Shown: positions 9,430 through 60,659 of the stretch, piece by piece
How positions within the stretch are numbered: the first letter of the stretch is position 1
How the letters are laid out: every line of letters starts with the position of its first letter
NCBI GenBank assembly: GCA_964023275.1
Contig: OZ029929.1
Location: 3,227,844-3,291,843, forward strand
Direction of reading: 5' to 3'
Length of the DNA stretch: 64,000 nucleotides
Source of the DNA: Norana najaformis
Lineage: Eukaryota > Annelida > Clitellata > Crassiclitellata > Hormogastridae
Notes under the pieces: generated by a model
What the model saw: only the letters and a program-made list of their open reading frames with translations
Database searches by the model: none
Told to the model about the DNA's origin: nothing
Made by a program: the position numbers and the translations under genes

Positions 9430-11060
9430 TAGGGCGGCGGAGCTGATGGAACGACGACAGGCGCGGACTACCAGACATAGATCAAGGCAGTGGTGACTGA
9501 ATCGGCGCGCTTCTTGATGAAGGAGGCGCGGTCTTGATAAACTCGTTTTGGGTCTCTCTATCGATGAGAATACCAGCCGCTCCTGTCCTTCATGGCGCGG
9601 TACTTTTCGACTTCGTGGTGTCTTCAAGAGCTTTGAAATGTGGCTATGGATAGTGTTGAGTTTGCTGCTCGCCAGCACACGGACCACCTCGTGTTTTGTT
9701 GCTTTGGCTGAGCACTTGCGGCTGCAAGCGACGCCAGCAATGTCAAGGCCAGCCACTGTGGTGGCTCCCTCAAGAACGAGGCCGAGAACCAGTTCAACTT
9801 CAGTCGCCAGCAAGGGTGCACCTCCAGCGCCCATCCCGAGGCTTTACAGCCGAATACCTCCCATACTCGGTGAGGTTGTTGGTAGTCCTCGTCGCCGATG
9901 CTTTCGCGGGTAAGCTTACTGTGGAATGCCTCTTTTCGGAGGGAGTTTCTCTTCAACGGATCGGTGGTGACCGTCGATGTACTCGTATGCGCTGCAGCGG
10001 CCCTAGCTGTGTCACGTCGCTGTGGGCCGCCGTATCCTGCAGGTCCGCCGGTGATAGGTTTCCCGCCAAGTTTGCAGCTGCTTCGCGGAAAAGGTCATGT
10101 ACTTCTCCATGCTGTTGAGAATGCAATCGGTTTTCTGCGTCGCCTCACAGCTGCCTGCATGACGAGGTGGATGTCATAGCCGCGCAGGCTACATGTGGAA
10201 GACCGGCATCTTGCCTTTGTCGGGGCATATACGCAGCTTCAGGTTTCATCAGTTTTGGGCGGTCCCGCCGAACTTGCCGGTGATGTGGCAGTAGTCCCGA
10301 ATTGTGATGCGCCGAGTATCCAGCCACAGATATGGCATTCCACGGCTTCGGTGAATGCATCATTCATATGCATATCTGCTCTGTTGCGAAGCAGTTGTCG
10401 TATGTGAGCGAGCTCATTCTAAAGACTTTGCAGAAACCATTCCATCAGGGCGAAACAAGATGTAGCAGAAGCTGCAAGGCTTCAGTTCGAGGTACCCTGC
10501 TCTGGGTTCATGGCGCCCCTCAACTGGGATGTTCAATGCTTCGAAGTCGGCGTAGATGACGTATGGGACACACATTTGCTTATGGTTGTTCTGGAATTTG
10601 TGGATGTTCTTGGCTACCTTTGACATTGCGAGGCGCTGAGGCTTCTCGCCAACGACTTGCAAATCCTTGACGTGGTCTGCCACAACAGCCTGGGTGAAGA
10701 CGTGCAGGCGGCGACGGCATCATCGGCATAGGTGCTTCCTGTGTTCATATCGTAATCGTAATCTCGAGATTTATACAGCGCCCAACGAAAGCTAAGTCGC
10801 GGGAACCAGCTTATTCACAGGCGCTGTTTAAGTAAAGCATGCTGATCAGGTCCTTGATCCGGACGTAGTGCTGGTTTTCGCCACCTGCCAGTAGCAGGAG
10901 ATCGGCGTTGCGGAATCTGATCTCGTTTGAAACACGGATTGGATACAGCTTGGATTGGATTCCACCCGAACACGCTTACGGCTATGGTTGAGTTCTGGCG
11001 CTCGAAACGGCTAATATGTGTCATCTTCACTGGGAAGGCGATTCTTGTAACGTCCAGCTA
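9430..11060 (-). pseudogene. Polinton/Maverick protein-primed DNA polymerase B, degraded
   Basis: Reading down the - strand, motifs appear in the family's order but across several frames. First comes SRFERQNSTIAVSVFGWNP, then HYVRIKDL, then LHVFTQAVVADHVKDL. Next are VPYVIYADFEALNIPVEG (the exonuclease motif I D-F-E) and ELKPCSFCYI. The Cys/His block follows as DYCHITGKFGGTAQN (family RDHCHITGKYRGAAH), then NLKLRICPDKGKMPV and NSMEKYMTFSAKQLANL. The last is EAFHSKLTRESIGDEDYQ, then RVWEVFGCKA. These are hallmarks of Polinton-type family-B DNA polymerases. Stops, frameshifts and a LINE insertion (10745-10835) disable it. The polymerase active-site DTD region was not found. The segment is clearly GC-richer than the host DNA around it. 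Confidence 0.8.
10745..10835 (-). mobile_element. LINE family C tail inserted in the Polinton fossil
   Basis: The words ATCGTAATCGTAATC, GATTTATACAGCGCCCAACG and GGAACCAGCTTATTCACAGG match the family C 3' end. It separates the polymerase motifs HYVRIKDL (left of it on the - strand) and LHVFTQAVV (right of it), so it landed after the polymerase gene was present. Confidence 0.6.
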
Positions 11061-11272
11061 GACCAGGTGGCCATGATACGTGGCTGGCAGGTCTGGATGT
11101 TGGCGAAAAGGTTTCGCGGGCGTATTTGCCTCAAAACTCCCGCATGCATCCCTCCGCGCACTAATGTCAACGTAAAAAACAAAAACAGAACCACTGGTTC
11201 GAGTGGGATACCCGGCCGCCCATGGCCAACATCCAGACCTGCCATCCGCGTACCAGGCCCACCTAGTCGAGC
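11056..11272. repeat. Inverted repeat, 49-bp arms
   Basis: Arms 11056-11104 and 11224-11272 match as reverse complements at 42 of 49 positions. The core GGCAGGTCTGGATGTTGGC is identical. The spacer is 119 bp. It lies in the GC-rich tract next to the Polinton polymerase fossil. Confidence 0.7.
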
Positions 11273-11473
11273 TGGATCCAGCGCCTCAACTTTCTCGAGT
11301 CTCTAACCTGACCCTTCATTTGTGTACCTTTCTAGGTGCCCCAGCATCTGCGTCTTTCCCATCGCAAGCGCATCTTGGTAGTTACCCACATTCCGCATCA
11401 GTGCAGAAGTATGCTGTTGTTGTGATTGTGCCGGGCTCGGCGTTCTCGTTATACACTTGTCCTAATGTTGGTG

Positions 11474-11565
11474 CCAGCTTCTCGAGTGTGTCCGTGAGGA
11501 CCGTTGTGAACTTCATTGTCCAGCTTCTCGAGTTTGTCCGTGAGGACCGTTGTGAACTTCATTGT
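11474..11565. repeat. 46-bp tandem duplication
   Basis: Two adjacent 46-bp units (11474-11519 and 11520-11565) differ at one base. Each begins CCAGCTTCTCGAGT. The near-identity suggests a recent duplication. On the - strand the unit can read FTTVLTDKLEKL, possibly part of an eroded Polinton ORF, but this was not recognised. Confidence 0.85.
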
Positions 11566-11739
11566 CCACCGTGGCGGACCAAGGCAGATCTCGAGAAGCC
11601 GGCATCATAACACCTAGGAATGCCAGTGCATCTCCTTCCAGTCTGTGCCCGTTGGTGCGGTAGTCGCCAAAGATGTAATAACACAACAGTACGTGCTGCG
11701 GTGTGGCTGGATTTGGCCGCTCGCGTCGTAAGGCTGGCG

Positions 11740-14700
11740 GTTCGCGTTAAAAACCTGAATGGTTCCCTATAAACTCCGCCACAGGGGACTGCAAGCCAGC
11801 AGTCCCTTGCGCCGGTCCTAAGCCCGGATAAAGGAGGAAGGCTTGCCAGATGGGTGTCGATACTCTGGCAGTAAAAACCAAGACGATTGAAATCTGATGC
11901 CAAACAAAAAGGATGCAAGTACATGCCGGCTCGGACGTCCCCCGGTAAAACAAGGTCCGCGAAACCAATCGAGCGATCGGGGTTGGATCGACAAATTAGC
12001 TACCGAAAGAAAAAGTCTGAAGCCCGCAAGAGAAATGATATCGGTGGGCACATGGAATGTCCGCACCCTATGGGCGGCAGGGAAGCTGGAGCTGCTGGAA
12101 GAGGAAATGTCAAGATACAGATGCGACATACTTGGAATATCAGAGATGCGTTGGACACAATCAGGCGAGATGAGGAATGGAGGAATAATATGGTCTGGAG
12201 ATTCCAGCAGACATGAGGCAGGAGTGGGATTTCTGCTCAGCAAAAGAGCCAGAAATGCACTCATCAGCTACAGACCCGTGAACAAAAGGATGATGCTGGC
12301 ACAGTTCAGTGCACAACCATTCAACATAACAACAATTCAGGTTTACGCACCAACGGCTGAAAGCAGTGAAGAGGAGATTGAAGACTTCTACTCAAAGTTG
12401 ACAGAGCTGATAGGAGAGGTACAGAAGAAGGATACACTCATAATTGGAGGAGACTGGAACGCTAAAATCAGTACTGATAGAACGGGATGGGAAGGAGTTA
12501 TGGGCAAATATGGTTTCGGAGACCGGAATGAAAGGGGTGAAAGACTACTGGAGTTTGCGGTAGACAATGACCTGACCATCTGCAATACAAGATTCCAACA
12601 AAAACAATGTCGAAAGTGGACATGGCGCCCCAGCGATGGACAAACAAGAAACATGATTGATATGATCTTAATAAGACGAAAGTGGAATACAGCAGTTCAA
12701 CTATGCTGTACTTTTCAAGGTGCTGACATAGACTCGGACCACAGCTTGGTCATGGCAAACATCAAACTGAAGCTAAAGAAAAAGCATGAGCCATGCTTTG
12801 TGAAGCGAAGGAACATTGAAAGACTGAAGGAGAAGTCTACCAGGATCAAGTACCAACAGGAGCTAGGAAGGAATTTAAAAGAACTTGAGGAAGAGCAGAA
12901 CTTGGAAAGCAGAACAGAAAAACTAACTGCAGCTATAAACAATGCGATAGAGGAGGCGGTTCCGGAAGAAGAAAAGATCAAGCAAAAGTGGATAACACAG
13001 GAGACATTGCGGTTGATACAGGAAAAGAGGGAGCTAAAACTCAAAAGAGACACATCACAGGTAGCAGAACGGAAATACAAGGAGAGTTGCAACAGGGTGA
13101 GGAAGGCAGCAAGAGAGGATAAAGCACAATGGTTGGAACAGCAATGCAGGGAAATTGAAAAGAACTTTGGAGAAGGCAAAAGCAGAGAAGTCTACAAAAT
13201 GATAAGAAATGTAAACAGAAACTGGCAACCGAGACTCACAGCAATAAAAGACGAGAAGGATAAAATGCTGACAACAAAGGAAGATATAATACAGCGATGG
13301 ACAGAATATTGCAGTGAATTATATAGCGAACAGCCAAATCAAGATCTTACTAGAGAGGTAATAAAAGAACTAAAGGCTATCTCCCCTCCGACGACGGAGA
13401 CAAACACAGACATATTGTTAGAGGAAGTTCAAAAACCGATAACAAGGTTAAAAAACAATAAAAGCCCTGGTAGAGACAACATCACGGGAGAAATGATCAA
13501 GCATGGAGGAGATCTTCTGTTGGGTGAAATCCACAGGTTATGTAACATGGCATGGGAGCAAGGACAAGCACCGGAAGAGTGGAAGAAGTCGATATTGGTA
13601 ACAATCTACAAAAAGGGAAGTCCATTGGAATGTAACAACTACCATTGCGCTGATAAGCCACCTGGCGTATTGGCGGAAAGATTAAGAAGCCAGATGGAGG
13701 AATACTTGACGGATGAGCAGGCGGGATTTCGAAAGGATAGAAGCACGATACAACAAATCTTGGCTTTAAGACTAATAGCAGAAAAAGCAAGGCGAAAGAA
13801 TAAAAAGGTATACAACTGTTTTGTAGACTTTAAGAAGGCATTTGACAGTGTAGACCAGAACGTGACATGGGCCGTGCTACAATCGTATGGGGTTGACAAC
13901 AAACTGATTCAGTTGTTACGAGATATAAATGGTACTTCACAAGCGGCGGTCAGGACATGTGGCAAGTTGGGACCGTGGTTTAGAACCAACAGGGGTATGA
14001 GACAGGGCGATCCAATATCGCCCATGGTGTTTATAACAGATTTGGAAAGAGCAATGGACAAGGTCAAGAGCAAAGGAAAAGTTCAGGGAATATGCATAAA
14101 CAATTTACGTTTTGCAGATGATGTGGACATATTGGAGGAGGGACCTACAGAGCTGGAGTGCACAACACAAATGCTGAATGAAGAAGCAAAGAAATATGGA
14201 CTGTACATGAACTTTGATAAGACAAAAACAATGGTATTTGGCGACAAAAATATCACCCAGCAGATAATGGTTGAAAGAATGCAGCTGGAGAATGTAGAGA
14301 GGTTCACTTATCTTGGAAGTAATATGACATATGACCTAGATTGCAAAAGTGAAATAAAGATACGAATAGCGAGGGGAATAGCAGTGTTGAAAGCAATGGA
14401 TAAAACTTGGAAGAGCAGAGCAATCAGCATGAAAACAAAACTGGAGGTATTAAAGACATGTGTATTTAGCACCATGATGTATGGATGTGAGACATGGGTC
14501 CTGACAAAAGACTCACGACGGAGAGTCTTGGCATTTGAGAGAAAATGTTACAGAAAAATCCTAAGGATCGGATGGACTCAGAAGATTAGGAATGAAGAGG
14601 TTTACGAAAGAGTGGCTATAACCGAGAATCTACTGCAGAAGGTTATTCAGCGAAAACTTGGATTGTTTGGACATATCTGTAGAATGAAGGATGACAGAAA

Positions 14701-14912
14701 TATTAAGACTCTGATGTTTGGAATTATGGAAGGTACGAACAAAAGAGGCAGACCACATCGAGAGTGGGTGGATGACACTGAGGAGTGGTGTGGCGCGGAC
14801 TTGCAGAGACTGGGACATGCGGCTCAAAACAGAATCGAGTGGAGACACATTGTGAAACGGGCATCGGACACCTACGGGCATTGAGCCCACGGTTATTGAT
14901 GATGATGATGAT
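11740..14912 (+). mobile_element. RTE-like non-LTR retrotransposon, near full length
   Basis: The element has a short GC-rich 5' leader with words typical of this clade, a 995-codon ORF, a short 3' region, and a (GAT)n tail at about 14895-14912. The 5' boundary is uncertain. A possible 7-bp target duplication is GTTCCCT at 11762-11768 and 14913-14919, directly after the tail. Its neighbours on both sides are GC-rich tracts like the Polinton region, so it may have inserted there. Confidence 0.85.
11897..14884 (+). CDS. RTE-like ORF: APE endonuclease + reverse transcriptase
   Basis: The N-terminal AP-endonuclease has SVGTWNVRTLW, then GISEMRWTQSG, IQVYAPTAESSEEE, IIGGDWNAKI and DSDHSLVMANI, so its catalytic residues appear intact. 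The reverse transcriptase has KSPGRDNITGEM, EQAGFRKDRST, YNCFVDFKKAFDSV (motif A), GMRQGDPISP and LRFADDVDIL (motif C). C-terminal motifs are FTYLGSNMTYD, MYGCETWVLT, FGHICRM and RGRPHREWVDD. There is no stop across 995 codons. However, between CNNY and VLAERL the frame reads HCADKPPG, while the shifted frame spells the expected TIALISH (13643-13663). The ORF is therefore internally mis-framed and probably inactive despite being open. Confidence 0.85.
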   Translation: MPNKKDASTCRLGRPPVKQGPRNQSSDRGWIDKLATERKSLKPAREMISVGTWNVRTLWAAGKLELLEEEMSRYRCDILGISEMRWTQSGEMRNGGIIWSGDSSRHEAGVGFLLSKRARNALISYRPVNKRMMLAQFSAQPFNITTIQVYAPTAESSEEEIEDFYSKLTELIGEVQKKDTLIIGGDWNAKISTDRTGWEGVMGKYGFGDRNERGERLLEFAVDNDLTICNTRFQQKQCRKWTWRPSDGQTRNMIDMILIRRKWNTAVQLCCTFQGADIDSDHSLVMANIKLKLKKKHEPCFVKRRNIERLKEKSTRIKYQQELGRNLKELEEEQNLESRTEKLTAAINNAIEEAVPEEEKIKQKWITQETLRLIQEKRELKLKRDTSQVAERKYKESCNRVRKAAREDKAQWLEQQCREIEKNFGEGKSREVYKMIRNVNRNWQPRLTAIKDEKDKMLTTKEDIIQRWTEYCSELYSEQPNQDLTREVIKELKAISPPTTETNTDILLEEVQKPITRLKNNKSPGRDNITGEMIKHGGDLLLGEIHRLCNMAWEQGQAPEEWKKSILVTIYKKGSPLECNNYHCADKPPGVLAERLRSQMEEYLTDEQAGFRKDRSTIQQILALRLIAEKARRKNKKVYNCFVDFKKAFDSVDQNVTWAVLQSYGVDNKLIQLLRDINGTSQAAVRTCGKLGPWFRTNRGMRQGDPISPMVFITDLERAMDKVKSKGKVQGICINNLRFADDVDILEEGPTELECTTQMLNEEAKKYGLYMNFDKTKTMVFGDKNITQQIMVERMQLENVERFTYLGSNMTYDLDCKSEIKIRIARGIAVLKAMDKTWKSRAISMKTKLEVLKTCVFSTMMYGCETWVLTKDSRRRVLAFERKCYRKILRIGWTQKIRNEEVYERVAITENLLQKVIQRKLGLFGHICRMKDDRNIKTLMFGIMEGTNKRGRPHREWVDDTEEWCGADLQRLGHAAQNRIEWRHIVKRASDTYGH

Positions 14913-14919
14913 GTTCCCT

Positions 14920-15640
14920 GAAAATCAGGTATTTTGCAAAAATACAACTGTGTAACAGGCAGCTGTACTATGACTTCCACTACTCGCGCCCCGGGGCCGG
15001 TGTTGGCCGCCTGCGCTGAAGCGCGGCGAGACCTTCACCACGGTTGTGATCAACCCCCATTGCGGCAGAGTTGTAAGCTGCCACGAAGCTTATCCATTGC
15101 CGCATGGGCCTGCTGTGGCATCGGGTCTGGAATTTCTGCCAGCAGTTGTACCATCCATATTTACCATGTTGCGGCGTAGATATACCCATTATTACACCCG
15201 CCTCTAAACTGACGCTTAAAGCTGCACCTAAAGCTCAATCGCTACAGACGTCTCCAGTCATCTGGGAAGCTGCCACATTTTCGTCTTGGCGTCTTCCCGG
15301 CAGTGCATTCATAACCCCTCCAATATATCATACACGGTCTCATCCAGAGCACCTGAAGCAGACGAGCCAAATGAACCCGCTGGCCTTGTTAGCTCATTGG
15401 TTGAGTACGTCGTAGCTTATTAGAGATTTTGAAACTCGGTCTAGCACGGTCCGTACATGAGGACGTTAAATGGCGTAACCCCCAGTCAAACGGGCCGAAG
15501 GATTTCACCCGATTAATTCATTGAAAAATAAGCAGGGTATAGGGTATATGGTCGCAATGGAAAAACGTTAACACGAATAACCCCCCATTAATCACCGAGA
15601 CAGCTCTTGCAACGCAGGACAATAGAGACAAACCAGCCTC
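14920..15640. other. No gene recognised; GC-rich repeat-like tract
   Basis: A 103-codon open frame on the + strand (15104-15415) has no recognisable domain. The composition resembles the tract left of the RTE insertion, so this may be more of the Polinton fossil. That is inference only. Confidence 0.3.
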
Positions 15641-15789
15641 ACCTGTGTTTACCCTCGTTGTATCCCAAGCTACGCCTTTTGTCATAGGTATATCTAACTA
15701 CAGGCAACCGGCCTGTTTGGTCTGCTTGTTTGTGCTTGGACCAACCGCGTGCGAGAAGCTCCGCCAGCCTCCAAGTGTGGACCGTTTGG

Positions 15790-16275
15790 TGTCGTCTATA
15801 AAGGACGTCCGTGAAAAAAATAACCTACTTTGGACCCCTCCTTCCCCCTTGTTCGCATTTGACCTTGCCCTCCCCTCCCCCTTTGCAGACGTCTGCACTC
15901 CAAATCCAGTGGAAAATAAAAGACGAACATCGTGAAAAACCTCATTAATAAACTACCCCTTCTATCTTATTTAAAAGAACCCGACAATGGCACCATACAT
16001 GGCTATCTAACAGATCTAAATAGATGCCTCTTAAGATAGGTAGAAAAAATTGAAATGTCTCGTTTGCAACAGAACATTGTTGTTGATGAACCAGTGCAGT
16101 ACAGTGTCTGCCATTTGACTGAAGTTGGTGTTTAAAGTATGGGTTGTTTTTAAAGCTGTGCACATGTACCAAATTTATATGCGGACGTCCGCACGGCCAG
16201 TATCCCTCCCTCCCCTTGTCCGCATTTGCATTATCCCTCCCTCCCTCTTTGTGTACGTCCTTTATGGATGACCCC
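15790..16275. repeat. MITE-like foldback element
   Basis: Left end GTCGTCTATAAAGGACGTCC (15790-15809) matches the reverse complement of the right end (16254-16273) at about 17 of 20 positions. Subterminal C-rich words (CCCTTGTTCGCATTTG and CCCTTGTCCGCATTTG) occur inside both halves. No coding potential was seen. A related sequence (GCCACGGCTCCCAGCCACG, reversed at 16290) occurs near 8960. Confidence 0.5.
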
Positions 16276-16384
16276 TTTGGTTTGTAACAGGAACCGTGGC
16301 TGGGAGCTGCGGCAGCGTGCGGATAGTCCCATACATAACCGAATACATAACCAAAAGTTAACATAGCTTCTCTATGCAATTCAG

Positions 16385-16657
16385 GTAGATAACAGTCACC
16401 AGTGTCTAAGGATGACGAAAGAGAATGCATACATATTTGTTGTGAAAACATTAGAGAGTGCTCAAATGCTGAATGATGAAGGAATGCAAAAAAGGGCTGA
16501 AAGGAAGGAAAGAAAAAACAGAATCTCTAGGGTACAAAAGAATGATGCAGAGGATCCTTGTGAACATTTGTATAAACTCTCATTAGCCAAACTAGTCAAG
16601 AAACCCACATTTCAACAGTTAAGTAGCTTTTATCAATTCAGAACTTCACGCAAGTAA
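16385..16657 (+). CDS. Hypothetical terminal exon (unrecognised product)
   Basis: An open frame follows a plausible acceptor (ATTCAG ending at 16384) and runs to TAA at 16655-16657. It could also start at ATG 16412, giving 81 residues. The peptide is rich in Lys, Arg and Glu (QKRAERKERKNRI) and ends LAKLVKKPTFQQLSSFYQF. A poly(A) signal follows 62 bases after the stop. The layout is convergent with the piwi gene. I do not recognise the product and see no transposon motif in it. The A-rich composition could make a chance ORF. Confidence 0.35.
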   Translation, partial: VDNSHQCLRMTKENAYIFVVKTLESAQMLNDEGMQKRAERKERKNRISRVQKNDAEDPCEHLYKLSLAKLVKKPTFQQLSSFYQFRTSRK

Positions 16658-16718
16658 TACTAACGCAATTTATGAAATCTGCTTGACTAGTACTTGAAAT
16701 TACAAATGAAACAAGCAA

Positions 16719-16724
16719 AATAAA
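16719..16724 (+). terminator. Possible poly(A) signal after the hypothetical exon
   Basis: An AATAAA lies 62 bases after the stop at 16657. It supports, but does not prove, a short + strand transcript ending here. Confidence 0.3.
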
Positions 16725-17890
16725 TGCACTCCGATCAAAATCTTAACAACCTACATTAAACCAAATAATTGTCAAAAAAGTTTAAAATCATGTTAATAAA
16801 AATCACTTGGCTTAGCTGCATGGCAATACTCTTCTGCAGCTACTAAATTAAAAAGAAAGAACAAATCAACTTAAATAGTCTTAATTAACAAGCACACAAA
16901 CTCTAGCAGGGTCTCACTAAAACCTGTTATTATTAAAAAATCTGAAACAAAATGCAATATCTTGCTACACAGAAATGTGTAATAACATTTTCTTACTTAA
17001 AAGCTCTGCAAACTTGTATAAACACCACTGCATAGTTAAGACGAGTACTGTTTTCATTCTCATTTTAACAAATAAGCTGTTGAAATATGTCAACAAAACG
17101 CTGGATGATCCCTGGATGGAAAAGAAATTTTACTTGCTATAATGAATGTCCACTGTACAAACTGTACCACTAGCTCTAGCTCTGACAGAACTCTCTCACT
17201 ACCTGTGTCTACCTTAATTGACTGAATACATTCAATTCTATCAGAAATGGGCAAGTTGCTTACAGACCATGCAACACCATGCCCTGTGAATTGTATGCCA
17301 ACGTATGCCAAATGTGAAAAACTTAATGCAAACAGTGCATCTGATCAAAGGACCAATTATATATTTTCAGTGGCCAGCTGTCAAAATTTTTAGTGAATGA
17401 AGATTAAAATCCAGTAATTGTAGACTGACACACTACCTTAAGTACAGTTATTTATCTCTCGATCAGGAGCTGACAAACGAGAAAAGCAGTAACAAAAATT
17501 TCCACATAAACTAAGTCAATATATAAACAACAGCCAAACAGAAATTAAAATTTACTACTATAACCAACACACTATGAAATGCCAAACTATAAAATCAGAT
17601 TATACACTCTTCAATTTATAAATGTACGTTATAAGCCTTATCAACTATTGACAAAATATGAATGGTTCCCTATAAATCAAGTATTAAGTATGTAAATCAA
17701 ACTGGCAACAGAAGCTTTCCATATACCAGAAAAATCAAAATATAAATGACAGCATATTATACCATGTACCGTTACCACTTAACAGTCTATTAGAACAGTA
17801 TGCAAAAAGTATGCAACCATAACAATATAATGGAACAATAAAGTGTTTAGACTTTATTTGTAATTTATGTAGGTAACAAACAAAACAACT
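16725..17890. other. Intergenic AT-rich sequence
   Basis: No coding region or recognised repeat was seen between the hypothetical + strand exon and the expected 3' end of the piwi transcript. Confidence 0.5.
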
Positions 17891-17892
17891 CA

Positions 17893-17898
17893 TTTATT
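17893..17898 (-). terminator. Poly(A) signal candidate of the piwi transcript
   Basis: TTTATT on the + strand is AATAAA on the - strand, about 106 bases past the piwi stop codon. A second copy at 17853-17858 gives an alternative end. Confidence 0.55.
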
Positions 17899-18003
17899 TA
17901 AGCCTTAAAACTTACACTACAGCAACAGTTGTATAACAGCAATAACTAAAAATCAAACTGTCAAAGACATCGCTTGTTGTCTTCACTTCTTCAGAAATGC
18001 AGT

Positions 18004-58662
<40,659 letters not shown>

Positions 58663-59179
58663 CTAAAAAAGACCAACTGGTAGCAGTTAACAGAAGTGCT
58701 TACATGAAAACCTAAATTTTTACAGTAGCAGCAATACTACCAGTATTAACCCTTTAATGGCTACTCTGTAGTAAAGTGTACATTACCACTCCCCATCATG
58801 CCATATTGACATGTATTAGATGCCAGTCATGCCATGATTTGCACTGATGTCAAGGTAGGTTGGTTTCTTTAACAAATCCCCTCATATTTAAACTCCCCTA
58901 CGTGTTGTTCACTTTTATTTTTAAGTCTGATAGATAGGGTAGAAGTGTGTTTATTTAATTAATTTATGCCTCAGACCGGAAAAGTTCAGGTGTTGGGACA
59001 AGAACTAGAAAGAAAGTAGACAAGTGGACTTCAAGGTCAGACAGAAAGGTCAAGGGCACTTCACTACAACAGAAGAACACCATAATATACTAAAGGTGTG
59101 ATGTACAGGGCATGCATGGCATGGCGGTAGGGCTGAACCATAGATGTAAGGCTCATTAGATACAAGCCAGTCAATAACA

Positions 59180-60480
59180 GAATCATCGTTGTAAAAATCA
59201 ATGTCATGCCACACAGCATCACTAATCACTATAGTTCTGATCTATGAACCTGTAGGCACTGCCTCAGAGGAAGACATCACGGCCTTCTATAACGAACTGG
59301 ACAAGGTGGTGAAACAGGCTCCAGTAAGAAACATGCTGCTTATGTTTGGTAACTTCAATGCCAAGGTCAGAGCCACAGAACCAAGCAGTATCACAGACAT
59401 AGTACGGCCATAAGCCTTAGGTAAGGTCAATGATGCAGTTGGAAAGATAGAAGATACTAGTGCTGCAAATTAGTTAACTATAATGAATAGGTGATTCAAG
59501 CATCATCCCAAACAAAGGTCTACCAGGAATTCTCCTGATGGACACACAAGGAACCAGAACCCTTCATAACGATCAAGCAATGGTGGAAAACCAGTGTACT
59601 GACTGTGACAGACTGACTTGGAGGATCAATTGCTGGTGACAATCATGAAAGTCATGGGAACAAAAGACATGAATCTACCCAACCCCTAAACTTTGAAGAA
59701 TTAAAAGATGAAAAGGCAACAAATACGAAGTTGCGCTTACTAACAGTTTGAGGCTTTGAGTGCAATACAGAAGGAAACAATGCTAGAGAAGCTCTGGCAA
59801 AAAACGAAAACTATTCTGATGATAGTTGCAAAGGATACTGTAAGACATGCAAAGAAAAAGCAGCAGAAAGAATTGATTGCTGAAAAGACCCTTCGATTAA
59901 TCTATGATAAGATAGAATCAAAACTAAAAGACCCATGTTGATTGAAACAAGGAGTTGAAAGCAGAAGTCCAAAGGAAGCTTCAAACTGAAACGCAGAACT
60001 CTGCCTCTGATGTGTTTGGCGGTGCCAGTCTCAAATCTGGACAAAGGAGCAAGGCGACACTAATCATCATCGTTATGACACAGCATTGTTAAACAGAAAC
60101 TACATGCAGAAGCAGATAGCTGAAATGTGTGCAAATTTAGAAGACAAAACAAAACGATAACACTACAGAACTCCTCCAAACACTGAAAAAATGTTCAAGC
60201 CACATTAGTACCACATTAAGTCAGAAGCTTGAGAGAGTATCACAGATGTCCCCCAAAATTTTCAGAAAGATGTCATGAATAGTGTGAACAACGATAGAAA
60301 ATAAAATAAAACACATTGGTATTATAAACCGGAACTTTCTCCCTTTCAATCCAAGGTTGCAAGAGCTATCCGACAAATTGCCGATCGCAAGTCTCTAGGT
60401 CTTGAGGATGTTCCAGTAAAACTGTTTAAAGGTGAGTTAAGACAGTAGTAGTCAACAGGATGCACAGGATCTGTACAGTG
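59180..60480 (+). mobile_element. RTE-like fragment (endonuclease and linker)
   Basis: The + frame has VLIYEPVGTASEEDITAFYN, then LMFGNFNAKVRATEPS, matching the YAPT...EEDxxAFYxxL...GDFNAKVG block of RTE endonucleases. The linker EALSAIQKETMLEKLWQ-type text follows, then IADRKSLGLEDVPVKLFKG, equivalent to KAPGPDGIPAELFK. Many stops occur. Confidence 0.7.
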
Positions 60481-60659
60481 GGAAAATGGCCAGTGACAAG
60501 ATGAGCAGACAAACTATACATTCATCCCATTTTCCCAAGAAAGGTGATTACAAGAAGGGTACAAATTTAGCACAATCACGCTGGTCTCAAATGCCAGTAA
60601 AATTCCACTCAGGAACATTCCTGAATGGACCTAGAACAACACACAAAGCAAGGTAGTGG

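Noticed and set aside
12715-13179. 154-codon Ser/Phe-rich ORF on the - strand
   Set aside because: It is the antisense shadow of the A-rich RTE coding strand.
15104-15415. 103-codon + strand ORF as a host gene
   Set aside because: There is no domain, splice context or codon pattern to support it; the tract resembles repeat-derived GC-rich DNA.
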